From Actinomycetales bacterium (GTDB lineage: Bacteria > Actinomycetota > Actinomycetes > Actinomycetales > Actinomycetaceae), in the NCBI GenBank assembly GCA_022838965.1, contig JALHDK010000056.1:1-10808 (forward strand): 10,808 bases of DNA. Reading direction: 5' to 3'. Positions 1 to 6,226 of the stretch are shown here, piece after piece. A model generated the notes under the pieces. It was not told the origin of the DNA, made no database searches, and saw nothing but the letters and a program-made list of their open reading frames with translations. How positions within the stretch are numbered: the first letter of the stretch is position 1; each line of letters opens with the position of its first letter. The position numbers and the translations under genes were made by a program.

Positions 1-73
1 CGACCCCGAGGTCATCCGCGGGGATGGGGCCGAGGACCGTGTTGACGGTGGAGCCGGGGGTCGCAGCGGTCAT
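1..73 (-). CDS. Phosphotriesterase-family hydrolase, N-terminal fragment
   Basis: Only the first 24 codons are inside the window; the gene continues past the left edge. The peptide begins MTAATPGSTVNTVLGPIPAD and continues DLGV. A 'TVLGPI-x(2)-[DE]-[DE]-LG' opening is typical of phosphotriesterase-family metal-dependent hydrolases (amidohydrolase superfamily; members include lactonases, esterases and aryldialkylphosphatases), in which a metal-binding HxH motif normally follows shortly after. That motif is outside the window, so activity and substrate cannot be judged. The start is supported by GAAAGG (positions 82-87, minus strand) 8 nt before the ATG. The stop codon of the upstream LysR gene lies 5 nt before this ATG, so the two are probably co-transcribed and translationally coupled. 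Family assignment from so short a peptide is tentative. Confidence 0.55.
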   Translation of the reverse strand, partial: MTAATPGSTVNTVLGPIPADDLGV

Positions 74-87
74 GGGCACTACCTTTC
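74..87 (-). promoter_or_regulatory. RBS of the hydrolase gene containing the LysR stop codon
   Basis: Reading the minus strand, GAAAGG (87-82) is followed directly by the LysR stop TAG (81-79) and, 5 nt later, by the ATG of the next gene (73-71). A ribosome ending on the LysR message would stop on the binding site of the next cistron, a layout that favours coupled translation. Confidence 0.6.
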
Positions 88-1023
88 GGGACACGCCTGC
101 ACTGGCGTCGGGGGTGTGGATCGTCCGCGCCCGGATGACGAGCTCGGCGGGTGCGGACTGCCAACGGGGAGGCGGTGCACCTGAACCACTCCGGCAGGCG
201 CTGCCTGCCGCCACCCGACCACGAGGTCGATGGTCGGGGACCTGGTCACCGGGACGTACACCACTCCAGGGATCCGCACGCTCTCGACGCTGTCCGGGAC
301 CAGCGCGATTCCACGACCGGCGGCAACGAACGAGACCAGAGTGGCCGTCTCGGCCACCTCTACGCGGACGTCCGGCTCGAAACCGGCTGCGGCGCAGGCC
401 GAACGGACGGTCTCCGCCGTCGCCGACCGGGTCCGGGAGTAGCCGACAAATGGCTCACCCGCGAGTTCGTCCAGTGCCACCTCCTCGCGTCCCGCAAGCC
501 GGTGGTCCACGCCCGCCGCAAGCACCAGGCCCTCGGAGCGCAGGACCCGCGAGCCGACGCCCGCCGTCTCCGGGAACGGCCTGAGGAGGCCGATGTCCAG
601 GCGAGCCTCCTGGAGGGACTCGAAGATCTCCGGGCTGAGCAGCTCCCCCTTCAGCTCCAGGCCCAGCCGGGGGAGTTCGGCCTGGAGTGTACGGGAGAGC
701 GTCGGCATGAGTCCATAGGTGGCCGATCCGATGAAGCCGAGCCGGACGCGGCCCTCTTCACCTGCGTCGACGCGCCTCGCCTCGTCGACGGCGGCGTCGA
801 CGGACCGGAGGATCTCCTTCGCGCGTTCGACGAACCGCGTCCCGGCCGGGGTGAGGTCCACGCGCCGGGTGGAGCGGGTGAGGAGTACAACCCCGAGTTC
901 CTTCTCCAGGACCCGAATCTGTTGGGACAGTGCGGGCTGCGCGAGGAAGAGGCGCTCCGCGGCGCGGCCGAAGTGGCGCTCCTCCGCGACGGTCACGAAG
1001 TACCGGAGACGCCGCAGATCCAT
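79..1023 (-). CDS. LysR-family transcriptional regulator (BenM/CatR-like class)
   Basis: This 314-residue protein has the usual LysR-type layout. The N-terminal winged helix-turn-helix starts directly at MDLRRLRYFVTVAEERHFGR, with the recognition region around residues 18-40 (AAERLFLAQPALSQQIRVLE) and the conserved 'RSTRRVDLTPAG' wing near 50-61. A linker helix follows (about 62-88), then a periplasmic-binding-like effector domain from about residue 91 (GRVRLGFIGS) to about 280. The DNA-binding domain and the 'LDIGLLRP' segment resemble regulators of aromatic or carboxylate catabolism, but the inducer cannot be read. It lacks the paired redox cysteines expected of OxyR. The last ~30 residues form a Ser/Pro/Arg-rich tail beyond the usual domain end. 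The start is fixed by homology; its ribosome binding site is weak. It probably controls the hydrolase gene that follows on the same strand, and itself, as is usual for the family; this is inference. Confidence 0.93.
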   Translation of the reverse strand: MDLRRLRYFVTVAEERHFGRAAERLFLAQPALSQQIRVLEKELGVVLLTRSTRRVDLTPAGTRFVERAKEILRSVDAAVDEARRVDAGEEGRVRLGFIGSATYGLMPTLSRTLQAELPRLGLELKGELLSPEIFESLQEARLDIGLLRPFPETAGVGSRVLRSEGLVLAAGVDHRLAGREEVALDELAGEPFVGYSRTRSATAETVRSACAAAGFEPDVRVEVAETATLVSFVAAGRGIALVPDSVESVRIPGVVYVPVTRSPTIDLVVGWRQAAPAGVVQVHRLPVGSPHPPSSSSGRGRSTPPTPVQACPER

Positions 1024-1080
1024 GACCGCTAGCGTCGCACTCGCTGTGGCGGCGCGTCAGCTGTTCTGCGGGTGCGGAAC

Positions 1081-1112
1081 GGGGCCGCGCGCACGGGTGT
1101 GCGCGCGGCCCC
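1081..1112 (-). terminator. GC-rich hairpin terminator after the membrane-protein gene
   Basis: GGGGCCGCGCGCAC (1081-1094) pairs perfectly with GTGCGCGCGGCCCC (1099-1112), a 14-bp stem with a GGGT loop. It begins 9 nt past the stop of the membrane-protein gene. On the minus strand it is followed only by GTTCC rather than a real U tract, as is common for actinobacterial terminators. It would insulate the LysR gene downstream. It also lies close upstream of the LysR start, so that gene needs a promoter within about 1024-1080 or read-through. Confidence 0.75.
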
Positions 1113-1121
1113 GTGGGACGC

Positions 1122-1748
1122 TCAGTGGACCTCGACAGCGGTCCGCTGCGGGGCGCTGCTCTGCGGGGCTCCACGGTGCGGGTTCCAGCCCTTGCCGGCG
1201 ACGGCGTTCGCCGCCGCACCGCTGACCACCACCATGATCGCGGTCATGACGGCGCCGTAGACGAAGAACCCGGCGATTGCCAGCAGTCCGGCAGGGGGCA
1301 CGAGGGCCGCGGGCGCGCCGTCGCCGCCGACGTGGCTGAGGACCATCACCACCATGAGGGATTCGACGAAGCCGAGGAGAACGGCCGGGACCATGCCGAG
1401 CGGCGAGCGACCGAGGCCGAGCGGATGCACCGTCAGGATGAGGAAGATGATCGCCGTGATCCCGACGCCGAACACCACGGGGGCCGATGCGGGGTTGGCG
1501 GCCAGAAGGGGCCCGGCCACGAGCGTGAACAGCAGGCCCCAGGCGACGCCGGCGAGGAAGCTGAGCACCATCGGAACCAGGCCTCCGAGCGGCAGCCGCA
1601 GGGCGAAGAACAGGATCACGGGGACGATGAGGAACGGCGTGTACGGTGCGTACTGCGGCAGCAGGATCTGGAAGGGGAGCAGCAGGACAGTGATCAGCAC
1701 CGCCCCGAGGAGGGACTCGACGAGGGTGCCCTTGACGAAGGTGGACAT
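1122..1748 (-). CDS. DUF1097-like integral membrane protein
   Basis: This 208-residue protein is mostly hydrophobic. Approximate membrane segments are residues 11-30, 37-56, 58-80, 89-107, 115-136 and 146-172. A hydrophilic tail (GWNPHRGAPQSSAPQRTAVE) is predicted to be cytoplasmic. Size, Gly/Ala/Leu-rich helices and Pro-containing turns resemble the DUF1097 family (Escherichia coli YcdZ type), whose function is unknown; the family call is from general resemblance, not a signature motif. The start at 1748 was chosen over an ORF extension to 2153 because AAGGAG lies 7 nt upstream, the hydrophobic protein begins here, and the extension would run into the peroxiredoxin gene on the other strand. 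It is divergently transcribed from the peroxiredoxin and followed by a strong hairpin, so it is probably monocistronic. Confidence 0.8.
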   Translation of the reverse strand: MSTFVKGTLVESLLGAVLITVLLLPFQILLPQYAPYTPFLIVPVILFFALRLPLGGLVPMVLSFLAGVAWGLLFTLVAGPLLAANPASAPVVFGVGITAIIFLILTVHPLGLGRSPLGMVPAVLLGFVESLMVVMVLSHVGGDGAPAALVPPAGLLAIAGFFVYGAVMTAIMVVVSGAAANAVAGKGWNPHRGAPQSSAPQRTAVEVH

Positions 1749-1761
1749 GGCATTTCTCCTT
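1749..1761 (-). promoter_or_regulatory. Strong RBS fixing the membrane-protein start
   Basis: The minus strand reads AAGGAG (1761-1756), then 7 nt, then ATG (1748-1746). This is a near-consensus Shine-Dalgarno site and is the main reason for placing the start here rather than at the upstream in-frame Met codons. Confidence 0.8.
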
Positions 1762-1862
1762 GGGATCGGCGCAACGGAGAGCGGAGATCGGTCGCCGCCG
1801 TATTCGGTCGGCGGTGGCGGGCAGTGTGACCCGGTGGCGGGTTCCAGCACAGCGTCAATTTC

Positions 1863-1892
1863 ACGATATGGGCCCGGATATCGGCGGGTCAA
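1863..1892 (-). promoter_or_regulatory. Candidate promoter for the membrane-protein gene
   Basis: On the minus strand TTGACC (1892-1887) is separated by 18 nt from TATCGT (1868-1863), a fair SigA-type pair (5/6 and 4/6 matches to TTGACA/TATAAT). It would give a start site near 1856 and a leader of about 108 nt. No experimental support. Confidence 0.45.
1864..1883. repeat. Interrupted inverted repeat CGATAT-N8-ATATCG
   Basis: CGATAT (1864-1869) and ATATCG (1878-1883) are perfect inverted copies around an 8-nt GC-rich spacer that contains most of GGGCCC. The centre-to-centre distance of 14 nt is suited to a dimeric repressor or activator. It overlaps the proposed -10 box of the minus-strand promoter. 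Confidence 0.45.
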
Positions 1893-1898
1893 TTGACC
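1887..1898. promoter_or_regulatory. Perfect palindrome GGTCAATTGACC, shared -35/operator
   Basis: This 12-bp perfect palindrome contains TTGACC on each strand, so it can serve as the -35 box of both divergent promoters. A protein bound here would control both genes. GTCAATT from its left half is repeated at 1854-1860, 34 nt away. The cognate regulator is not identifiable. Confidence 0.55.
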
Positions 1899-1920
1899 AT
1901 TGAGAGCCGAATCCTGTGAT
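1893..1920 (+). promoter_or_regulatory. Candidate promoter for the peroxiredoxin gene
   Basis: TTGACC (1893-1898), a 16-nt spacer and TGTGAT (1915-1920) form a moderate SigA-type pair. The start site would be near 1927, leaving a leader of about 175 nt before the ATG. That is long, so a second promoter closer to the gene is possible, though none is obvious. Confidence 0.4.
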
Positions 1921-2101
1921 TCATCGGAAAAACCTCTGAATCCTCCCGCCCGCCCGTTTCGTGGCATTCCGTTCCCTCGCTGCCACGTGTCGGCACCCGG
2001 TCTGTCCGTTGCGAACCGGCGACGCTGCCGCGCGATCAGAGAGACGATGGGAGCGATCCAGCCAGGGACGGCTGGGCCGACGACACGAAAGGAGCGATCT
2101 G

Positions 2102-2815
2102 ATGAGCGACGAGGCCGCAGCTCCCGCGATGCCCCGCATCGGCGACCCCGCACCGGCGTTCACGGCAGTGACGACGCAGGGACCGATCACCTTCCCGGCC
2201 GACTACGCCGGCAAGTGGGTCATTCTCTTCTCGCACCCCGCGGACTTCACGCCGGTGTGCACGAGCGAGTTCATCACCTTCGCCAGCCGCCAGGAGGAGT
2301 TCCGGGCCTACAACTGCGAACTGGTCGGGCTCTCCGTCGACGGACTGTACAGCCACATCGCGTGGCTCCGCACGATCAGGGAGAAGATCAGGTTCCGCGA
2401 CTGGGAGAACGTCGAGGTGACCTTCCCTCTCATCGAGGACATCACCATGGAGGTGGCGAAGAAGTACGGGATGATCATGCCGGGCGAGGCCTCCACCAAA
2501 GCGGTCCGCGCGGTGTTCCTCATCGATCCCAGGGGCGTCATCCGCGCGATCATCTACTACCCGCTGAGCACCGGGCGCAACTTCGACGAGCTCCTGCGCG
2601 TGCTCAAGGCCATCCAGACAGCCGATGCGTTCGGTGTTGCCACGCCTGCGGACTGGGTGCCCGGCGAGCGGGTCATCGTGCCTCCTGCCGGTTCCTGCGG
2701 GGTGGCGAAGGACCGGATGGCCGGGGCCGAGGAGGGCGTGGAGTGCGAGGACTGGTTCTTCTGCACCAAGGCCATCAGCGAGGCGGAGGTTGAGGCGGCG
2801 ATCCGGGCGACGTAG
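2102..2815 (+). CDS. Prx6-type peroxiredoxin (thiol peroxidase)
   Basis: This 237-residue cytoplasmic enzyme reduces hydrogen peroxide and alkyl hydroperoxides. The peroxidatic site is HPADFTPVCTSE, with Cys53 and the conserved Pro46-x(3)-Thr50-x(2)-Cys arrangement; Arg136 (in KAVRAVFLIDP) is the likely active-site arginine. The long C-terminal domain after about residue 165 is typical of the Prx6 group, which includes archaeal thioredoxin peroxidases. The pair Cys215-x5-Cys221 (ECEDWFFC) matches the spacing of the resolving cysteine pair of the archaeal enzymes, suggesting a disulfide mechanism rather than true 1-Cys catalysis. Cys72 and Cys199 are additional cysteines. The start at 2102 is set by AAAGGAG (2088-2094) 7 nt upstream and by the family N-terminus (MPRIGDPAPAF); an in-frame extension to 1961 is Arg-rich and not family-like. 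It is expressed divergently from the membrane-protein gene and ends at a bidirectional hairpin. Confidence 0.95.
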   Translation: MSDEAAAPAMPRIGDPAPAFTAVTTQGPITFPADYAGKWVILFSHPADFTPVCTSEFITFASRQEEFRAYNCELVGLSVDGLYSHIAWLRTIREKIRFRDWENVEVTFPLIEDITMEVAKKYGMIMPGEASTKAVRAVFLIDPRGVIRAIIYYPLSTGRNFDELLRVLKAIQTADAFGVATPADWVPGERVIVPPAGSCGVAKDRMAGAEEGVECEDWFFCTKAISEAEVEAAIRAT

Positions 2816-2826
2816 GGCAGGTCGCT

Positions 2827-2853
2827 GGCGCGCCGGGCCGGTCCCGGCGCGCC
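2827..2853. terminator. Bidirectional terminator hairpin between convergent genes
   Basis: GGCGCGCCGGG (2827-2837) pairs perfectly with CCCGGCGCGCC (2843-2853), an 11-bp stem with a 5-nt CCGGT loop. It sits in the 45-nt gap between the peroxiredoxin stop and the deaminase stop, so it can end transcripts from both sides. There is no clear U tract on either strand. Confidence 0.75.
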
Positions 2854-2860
2854 GCGGTCG

Positions 2861-3331
2861 TCAGTAGGCGATGCGGTCCGCGTTCGCGAGCCAGACCTCG
2901 AACGGCCGGTTCGCCTCCGGGAGCGCGAGATGGTCGATGACCAGCGGCCACTCGGCCCCCGAGTCGGGCAGCAGCACGTGGAAGGCCGCGTCGTCGAATC
3001 CCGCGGCTGCTGCGGCGTTCCGATCCGCGGCGAAGACGACCCGGTCCACCCGCGCCCACAACATGGCCGCCAGGCACATGGGACACGGCTCGCAGGAGGA
3101 GTACACGGTCGCGCCAGCGAGGACGAAGGTGCCGAGGTTGTGGCAGGCGGCCCGCATCGCGACGATCTCGCCGTGGGCCGTGGGGTCGAGCGTCGCTGTG
3201 ACGCGGTTGGTCCCCTCGCCCACGACGCGGCCGTCCGCGACGACGACGGCGCCGAACGGGCCGCCGTCGGTGGCCGCGTTGCGCGTCGCGAGCTCGATCG
3301 CCCTGCGGAGCCAGTGAGCGTCGTTGTCCAT
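2861..3331 (-). CDS. Guanine deaminase-like nucleoside/base deaminase
   Basis: This 156-residue member of the zinc-dependent cytidine deaminase superfamily has a complete active site. His53 and catalytic Glu55 are in TAHGE, and Cys83 and Cys86 in CEPCPMC bind zinc. The segments DPTAHGEIVAMRAAC, PCPMCLAAMLWAR and AAAAAGFDD closely resemble the Bacillus subtilis guanine deaminase GuaD (guanine to xanthine plus ammonia), and the tail ends in an aromatic residue as in that group. Related enzymes act on other purines or pyrimidines, so the substrate is not certain. The start at MDNDAHWLRR was preferred over an in-frame Met at 3388 because it gives the family's usual length (about 155 residues); its binding site (GGGCGT) is weak. 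It lies 60 nt after the flavoprotein gene on the same strand, with no strong terminator between, so it may be the last gene of that operon. Confidence 0.9.
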   Translation of the reverse strand: MDNDAHWLRRAIELATRNAATDGGPFGAVVVADGRVVGEGTNRVTATLDPTAHGEIVAMRAACHNLGTFVLAGATVYSSCEPCPMCLAAMLWARVDRVVFAADRNAAAAAGFDDAAFHVLLPDSGAEWPLVIDHLALPEANRPFEVWLANADRIAY

Positions 3332-3391
3332 ACGCCCATCATGGGGCCCGGGCAGCGGACACGTCGCTCGAACCGCTACCGGGGGCAACGA

Positions 3392-6214
3392 TCAGGCGAG
3401 GTCGTGCGCCACCAGGGCCCGCTGTTCCTGGGCGCGGAACTGGGTGAACCGTGGAAGGAACTTGTCCCAGTCGATGGCGTGGGCATCCAGTTCGGGCCCG
3501 TCGATGCAGGCGTGCTTGCGCACGAGCCTGCCGTCGACGGTGACGGGAACCATGCAGGCCCCGCACATTCCCGTGGCATCGACCATGATCGAGTTCAGGG
3601 AAGCGACCGTGCGGACTCCGAACCTCCCCGTGAGCGCACTGACGGCGCGCATCATGAGGGGAGGGCCGATCGTGACGACCTCGGCGATGCGCCGGCCCTC
3701 ACCCCGCTGGTTGGCCTCCAGCATCGCCTCCAGCGGTGTGGTGACGAAGCCCTTGATGCCGAAGCTGCCGTCGTCGCTGGTCAGCACCACATCGAGCTGG
3801 TCACCGAATTCGGCCTTGAGTCTCCCCAGTCGCTCGGACGCGGTGGTCCAGAACTGCAGGGACTCCGTGCGGAACCCGGAGATCAGCGTGACATGGTTCC
3901 CCATCCTGAGATGCTCCCGGGCAATCGGGTAGACAGGGGGCAGGCCCACACCACCCGCGGTGAAGACGACCGTCTCGTCCGCCCCGTACCGGTGGAGTTC
4001 GCTCGGCAGTCCGAGCGGCCCGGCGATCCCGGCGAAGGCGTCGCCCACCCGCATCCGGTTCATCTCGATCGAGCTCTTCCCCACGCCCTGGATGACCAGC
4101 GTGACCGTTCCGGCGTCAGCGTCCCAGTCGGCGAGCGTGAGCGGGATGAGCTCTCCCTTCGGCCAGCCGAGGACTCGGACGAACTGCCCGGGTCGCGCTG
4201 CCTTCGCGATGACAGGGGCGTACACGGTGAACTCGACGATGCCGCCGGCGAGTTCCACCTTCCCCAGAATGCGGGCTTCCGCGGCGGCGAGCCTCGAGTA
4301 GGCGTCGGCACGCCGCACCCGTGCGCGGATCTCGTCGGGCTCGACGTCCAGCGCACCCGCGATCTCCCGGGCGGCCGCCTGGCCGTCGCCCGCGGCGAGG
4401 ATGGCGGTCGAGCCGCCCCGCGCGGCGTCGCCGCCGGAGTACACTCCCGCGATCGAGGTCTGCTGGGAACCCTCGCGGACCGCGATGTTCCCCCACCGGG
4501 TGGTCTCGAGATCGGGCTGCGAGTCCTTGATGATGGGATTGGAGGCGTTCCCCAGGGCCATGATGACGAGATCCGTGCGGATGGTCTGCGTGTCGCCCGT
4601 GGCCACGGGACGACGACGTCCCGAGGCGTCCGGTTCACCCAGTTGCATCACGTCGAGCACCGCGGCCTTCACGAAGTGGGTCCGATCGTCGCCGATGAAC
4701 TCCCTGGGCGACCGGAGCACCGCGAGTTCCACGCCCTCCTCCAGCGCGTGGTGCAGTTCCTCCACCCGGCACGGCATCTCGCTCTGGGTGCGCCGGTAGA
4801 CGATGGTGACCCGTCCGCCGAGGCGGTGAGCGGTGCGCGCGGCGTCCATCGCGGTGTTGCCACCGCCCACGACCATGACCCGCCGGCCCCGGACATCCGG
4901 GAGAGGGGTGTCATAGTCCTCACGACGCCCCTGCATGAGATTGACGCGCGTGAGGAACTCGTTCGCCGACATCACGTTGAGCAGGTGCTCGCCGGGGACG
5001 TTCATGAACTGGGGGAGCCCCGCGCCGCTCCCGACGAAGATCCGCCAGAAGCCGGCGTCACGCAGGTCCTGGAGCGTCGCGGTCTTGCCCACGACGAAGT
5101 TGGTGACGAACCGTCCTCCCAGCAGCCTGATCTTGCCCACGACATCATCGATGAGTTCGTTCGGGAGACGGAACTCGGGGATCCCGTACCGGAGCACGCC
5201 GCCGAGTTCGTGGAACGCCTCGAACACCGTCACCGGGAAGCCCTCGGCCGCCAGCAGGAAGGCATTGATGAGCCCCGACGGTCCGGACCCCACGATCGCG
5301 ATGGGGGGGCGTGCTGCCCGGCGCCACGGGTCGGGACGGCCACCGTAGCGGGCGACGATCGCCCCGGGATCAACCACCTTCTCACGTTGCGGAAGGAACC
5401 ACTCCAGCTGGCCGATCTCGATGGGCCGGGAGGCGTGGGCGCACACTCCCTGACACTGGAGCTCCTGTGGGCACACGCGGCCCGTCACATTGGGCAGCGG
5501 GTTGCAGCTCTCGAGCAGTTCCAGCGCCTCGCGGAACTTGCCATCACCCAGCAGGTCCAGCATCGAGGGGATGTGGATCTGGACCGGGCAGCCGAACTGG
5601 CGACCGCGCTTCCCCTCGAGGAACACACCGAGCTCGCAGGGCATGTCGGCACACTGCTTGTCCCGCAGCGCCTCCAGCCACACGAAGAGGTCGACCTCGC
5701 GCTGGCTGTAGCCGATGGACCGGTAGCCGAGGTAACCCTGGTTCACCAGGTCGAAGTCCTTCGCGCGGACCTCGGGGTCGCGGATGTAGGGCGGGATGTT
5801 GTTGCTGGCCGGCCACCCGACCGAGAGCCCGCGGAACATCGGATAGCGGTCCGAGAGGTGACGGTCGAGCGCCTTGATGAACTTCCTCTTGAGGCGCAGG
5901 GGCACGTCCCACATGAAGCGCATGATCACCGTGGACGCGTCAGTGTCGGCGAGCAGGATGTCCCAGAGCATCCGGGTGAACTCCTCGCCGAGCTCGTCCC
6001 TGGCGAACTCCGCGGCCACCGCGGCCATGCCGTCCTGCACGAACATGTCCCGGAACTGCCGCGGATCGGCGAGGAGGTGACGCCGCAGGATCGCGAGTTG
6101 GGTGTTGAACGTCTCGACGGCGTCGGACTTCTCCAGCTGCTCGAGCTGGGCTCGGGTGGCCTCGAGGGCGTCCTTGGTGCTCAGGTAGTGCCTGATGTCA
6201 ACGGTGCTGGTCAT
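3392..6214 (-). CDS. GltD/NfnB-NfnA-like fused Fe-S flavoprotein oxidoreductase
   Basis: This 940-residue protein fuses two electron-transfer modules usually found as separate subunits of NfnAB (ferredoxin-NADP+ reductase) or SudAB. Residues 1-180 are an unrecognised, mostly helical domain. Residues 181-273 form the N-terminal Fe-S region of GltD-like proteins, with Cys188, 193, 209, 248, 254, 258 and Glu271 as likely ligands. FAD binding follows at 304-340 (IAIVGSGPSG, then GGVLRYGIPEFRLP), NAD(P) binding at 447-475 (VVGGGNTAMDAAR, VYRR), and the closing FAD motif at 590-612 (GVYSGGDAARGG). Residues 645-915 are PyrK/NfnA-like: an FAD segment (ARPGQFVRV), an NAD segment (TAGGVGLPPVYPIA), and a [2Fe-2S] site made of Asp879, Cys884, Cys887 and Cys903, then CIDGPELDAHAIDWD. 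It likely passes electrons between ferredoxin and NAD(P)H. The start overlaps the upstream stop (ATGA) with GGAGAT 6 nt before it. Confidence 0.88.
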   Translation of the reverse strand: MTSTVDIRHYLSTKDALEATRAQLEQLEKSDAVETFNTQLAILRRHLLADPRQFRDMFVQDGMAAVAAEFARDELGEEFTRMLWDILLADTDASTVIMRFMWDVPLRLKRKFIKALDRHLSDRYPMFRGLSVGWPASNNIPPYIRDPEVRAKDFDLVNQGYLGYRSIGYSQREVDLFVWLEALRDKQCADMPCELGVFLEGKRGRQFGCPVQIHIPSMLDLLGDGKFREALELLESCNPLPNVTGRVCPQELQCQGVCAHASRPIEIGQLEWFLPQREKVVDPGAIVARYGGRPDPWRRAARPPIAIVGSGPSGLINAFLLAAEGFPVTVFEAFHELGGVLRYGIPEFRLPNELIDDVVGKIRLLGGRFVTNFVVGKTATLQDLRDAGFWRIFVGSGAGLPQFMNVPGEHLLNVMSANEFLTRVNLMQGRREDYDTPLPDVRGRRVMVVGGGNTAMDAARTAHRLGGRVTIVYRRTQSEMPCRVEELHHALEEGVELAVLRSPREFIGDDRTHFVKAAVLDVMQLGEPDASGRRRPVATGDTQTIRTDLVIMALGNASNPIIKDSQPDLETTRWGNIAVREGSQQTSIAGVYSGGDAARGGSTAILAAGDGQAAAREIAGALDVEPDEIRARVRRADAYSRLAAAEARILGKVELAGGIVEFTVYAPVIAKAARPGQFVRVLGWPKGELIPLTLADWDADAGTVTLVIQGVGKSSIEMNRMRVGDAFAGIAGPLGLPSELHRYGADETVVFTAGGVGLPPVYPIAREHLRMGNHVTLISGFRTESLQFWTTASERLGRLKAEFGDQLDVVLTSDDGSFGIKGFVTTPLEAMLEANQRGEGRRIAEVVTIGPPLMMRAVSALTGRFGVRTVASLNSIMVDATGMCGACMVPVTVDGRLVRKHACIDGPELDAHAIDWDKFLPRFTQFRAQEQRALVAHDLA

Positions 6215-6226
6215 CGAATGATCTCC
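6211..6226 (-). promoter_or_regulatory. ATGA stop-start overlap with RBS coupling the two redox genes
   Basis: The flavoprotein ATG (6214-6212) overlaps the TGA stop of the oxoacid oxidoreductase (6213-6211). GGAGAT (6226-6221) lies inside the upstream coding region, 6 nt before the ATG. The two proteins are therefore probably made in linked amounts, consistent with partners in one complex or pathway. Confidence 0.8.

Larger units (their letters stand above)
1749..2101. promoter_or_regulatory. Divergent intergenic control region
   Basis: This 353-bp stretch has no convincing gene and separates the membrane-protein gene (minus) from the peroxiredoxin gene (plus). The middle (about 1850-1925) is visibly more A+T rich than its surroundings. 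It holds a 12-bp palindrome (1887-1898), an interrupted inverted repeat (1864-1883), a GTCAATT direct repeat (1854-1860 and 1888-1894) and a CGGTGGCGGG direct repeat spaced 20 nt (1812-1821 and 1832-1841). A CCGCCG/CGGCGG hairpin (1795-1800 with 1809-1814) would sit in the leader of the membrane-protein message. The plus-strand leader from about 1927 to 2101 shows no other clear element apart from the peroxiredoxin ribosome binding site. Confidence 0.7.

Noticed and set aside
79..1023. The LysR gene as OxyR regulating the nearby peroxiredoxin
   Set aside because: The OxyR redox cysteine pair is absent, and the sequence resembles the BenM/CatR class; it also pairs with the hydrolase gene on its own strand.
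151..1032. Open reading frame of 293 codons on the plus strand
   Set aside because: Antisense to the LysR gene, with no ribosome binding site or recognisable motif.
1749..2153. Extended start of the membrane protein at 2153
   Set aside because: It would overlap the peroxiredoxin gene, carries Arg-rich non-family sequence, and ignores the strong AAGGAG at 1756-1761.
3334..3344. Small inverted repeat (CCCAT-C-ATGGG) between flavoprotein and deaminase as a terminator
   Set aside because: A 5-bp arm with a one-base loop cannot form a stable hairpin, and there is no U tract.
5483..5485. Thr244 in place of the usual Cys in the GxVCP region as a lost cluster ligand
   Set aside because: By recalled alignment with dihydropyrimidine dehydrogenase, the Cys at that position does not bind a cluster, so its loss need not matter.
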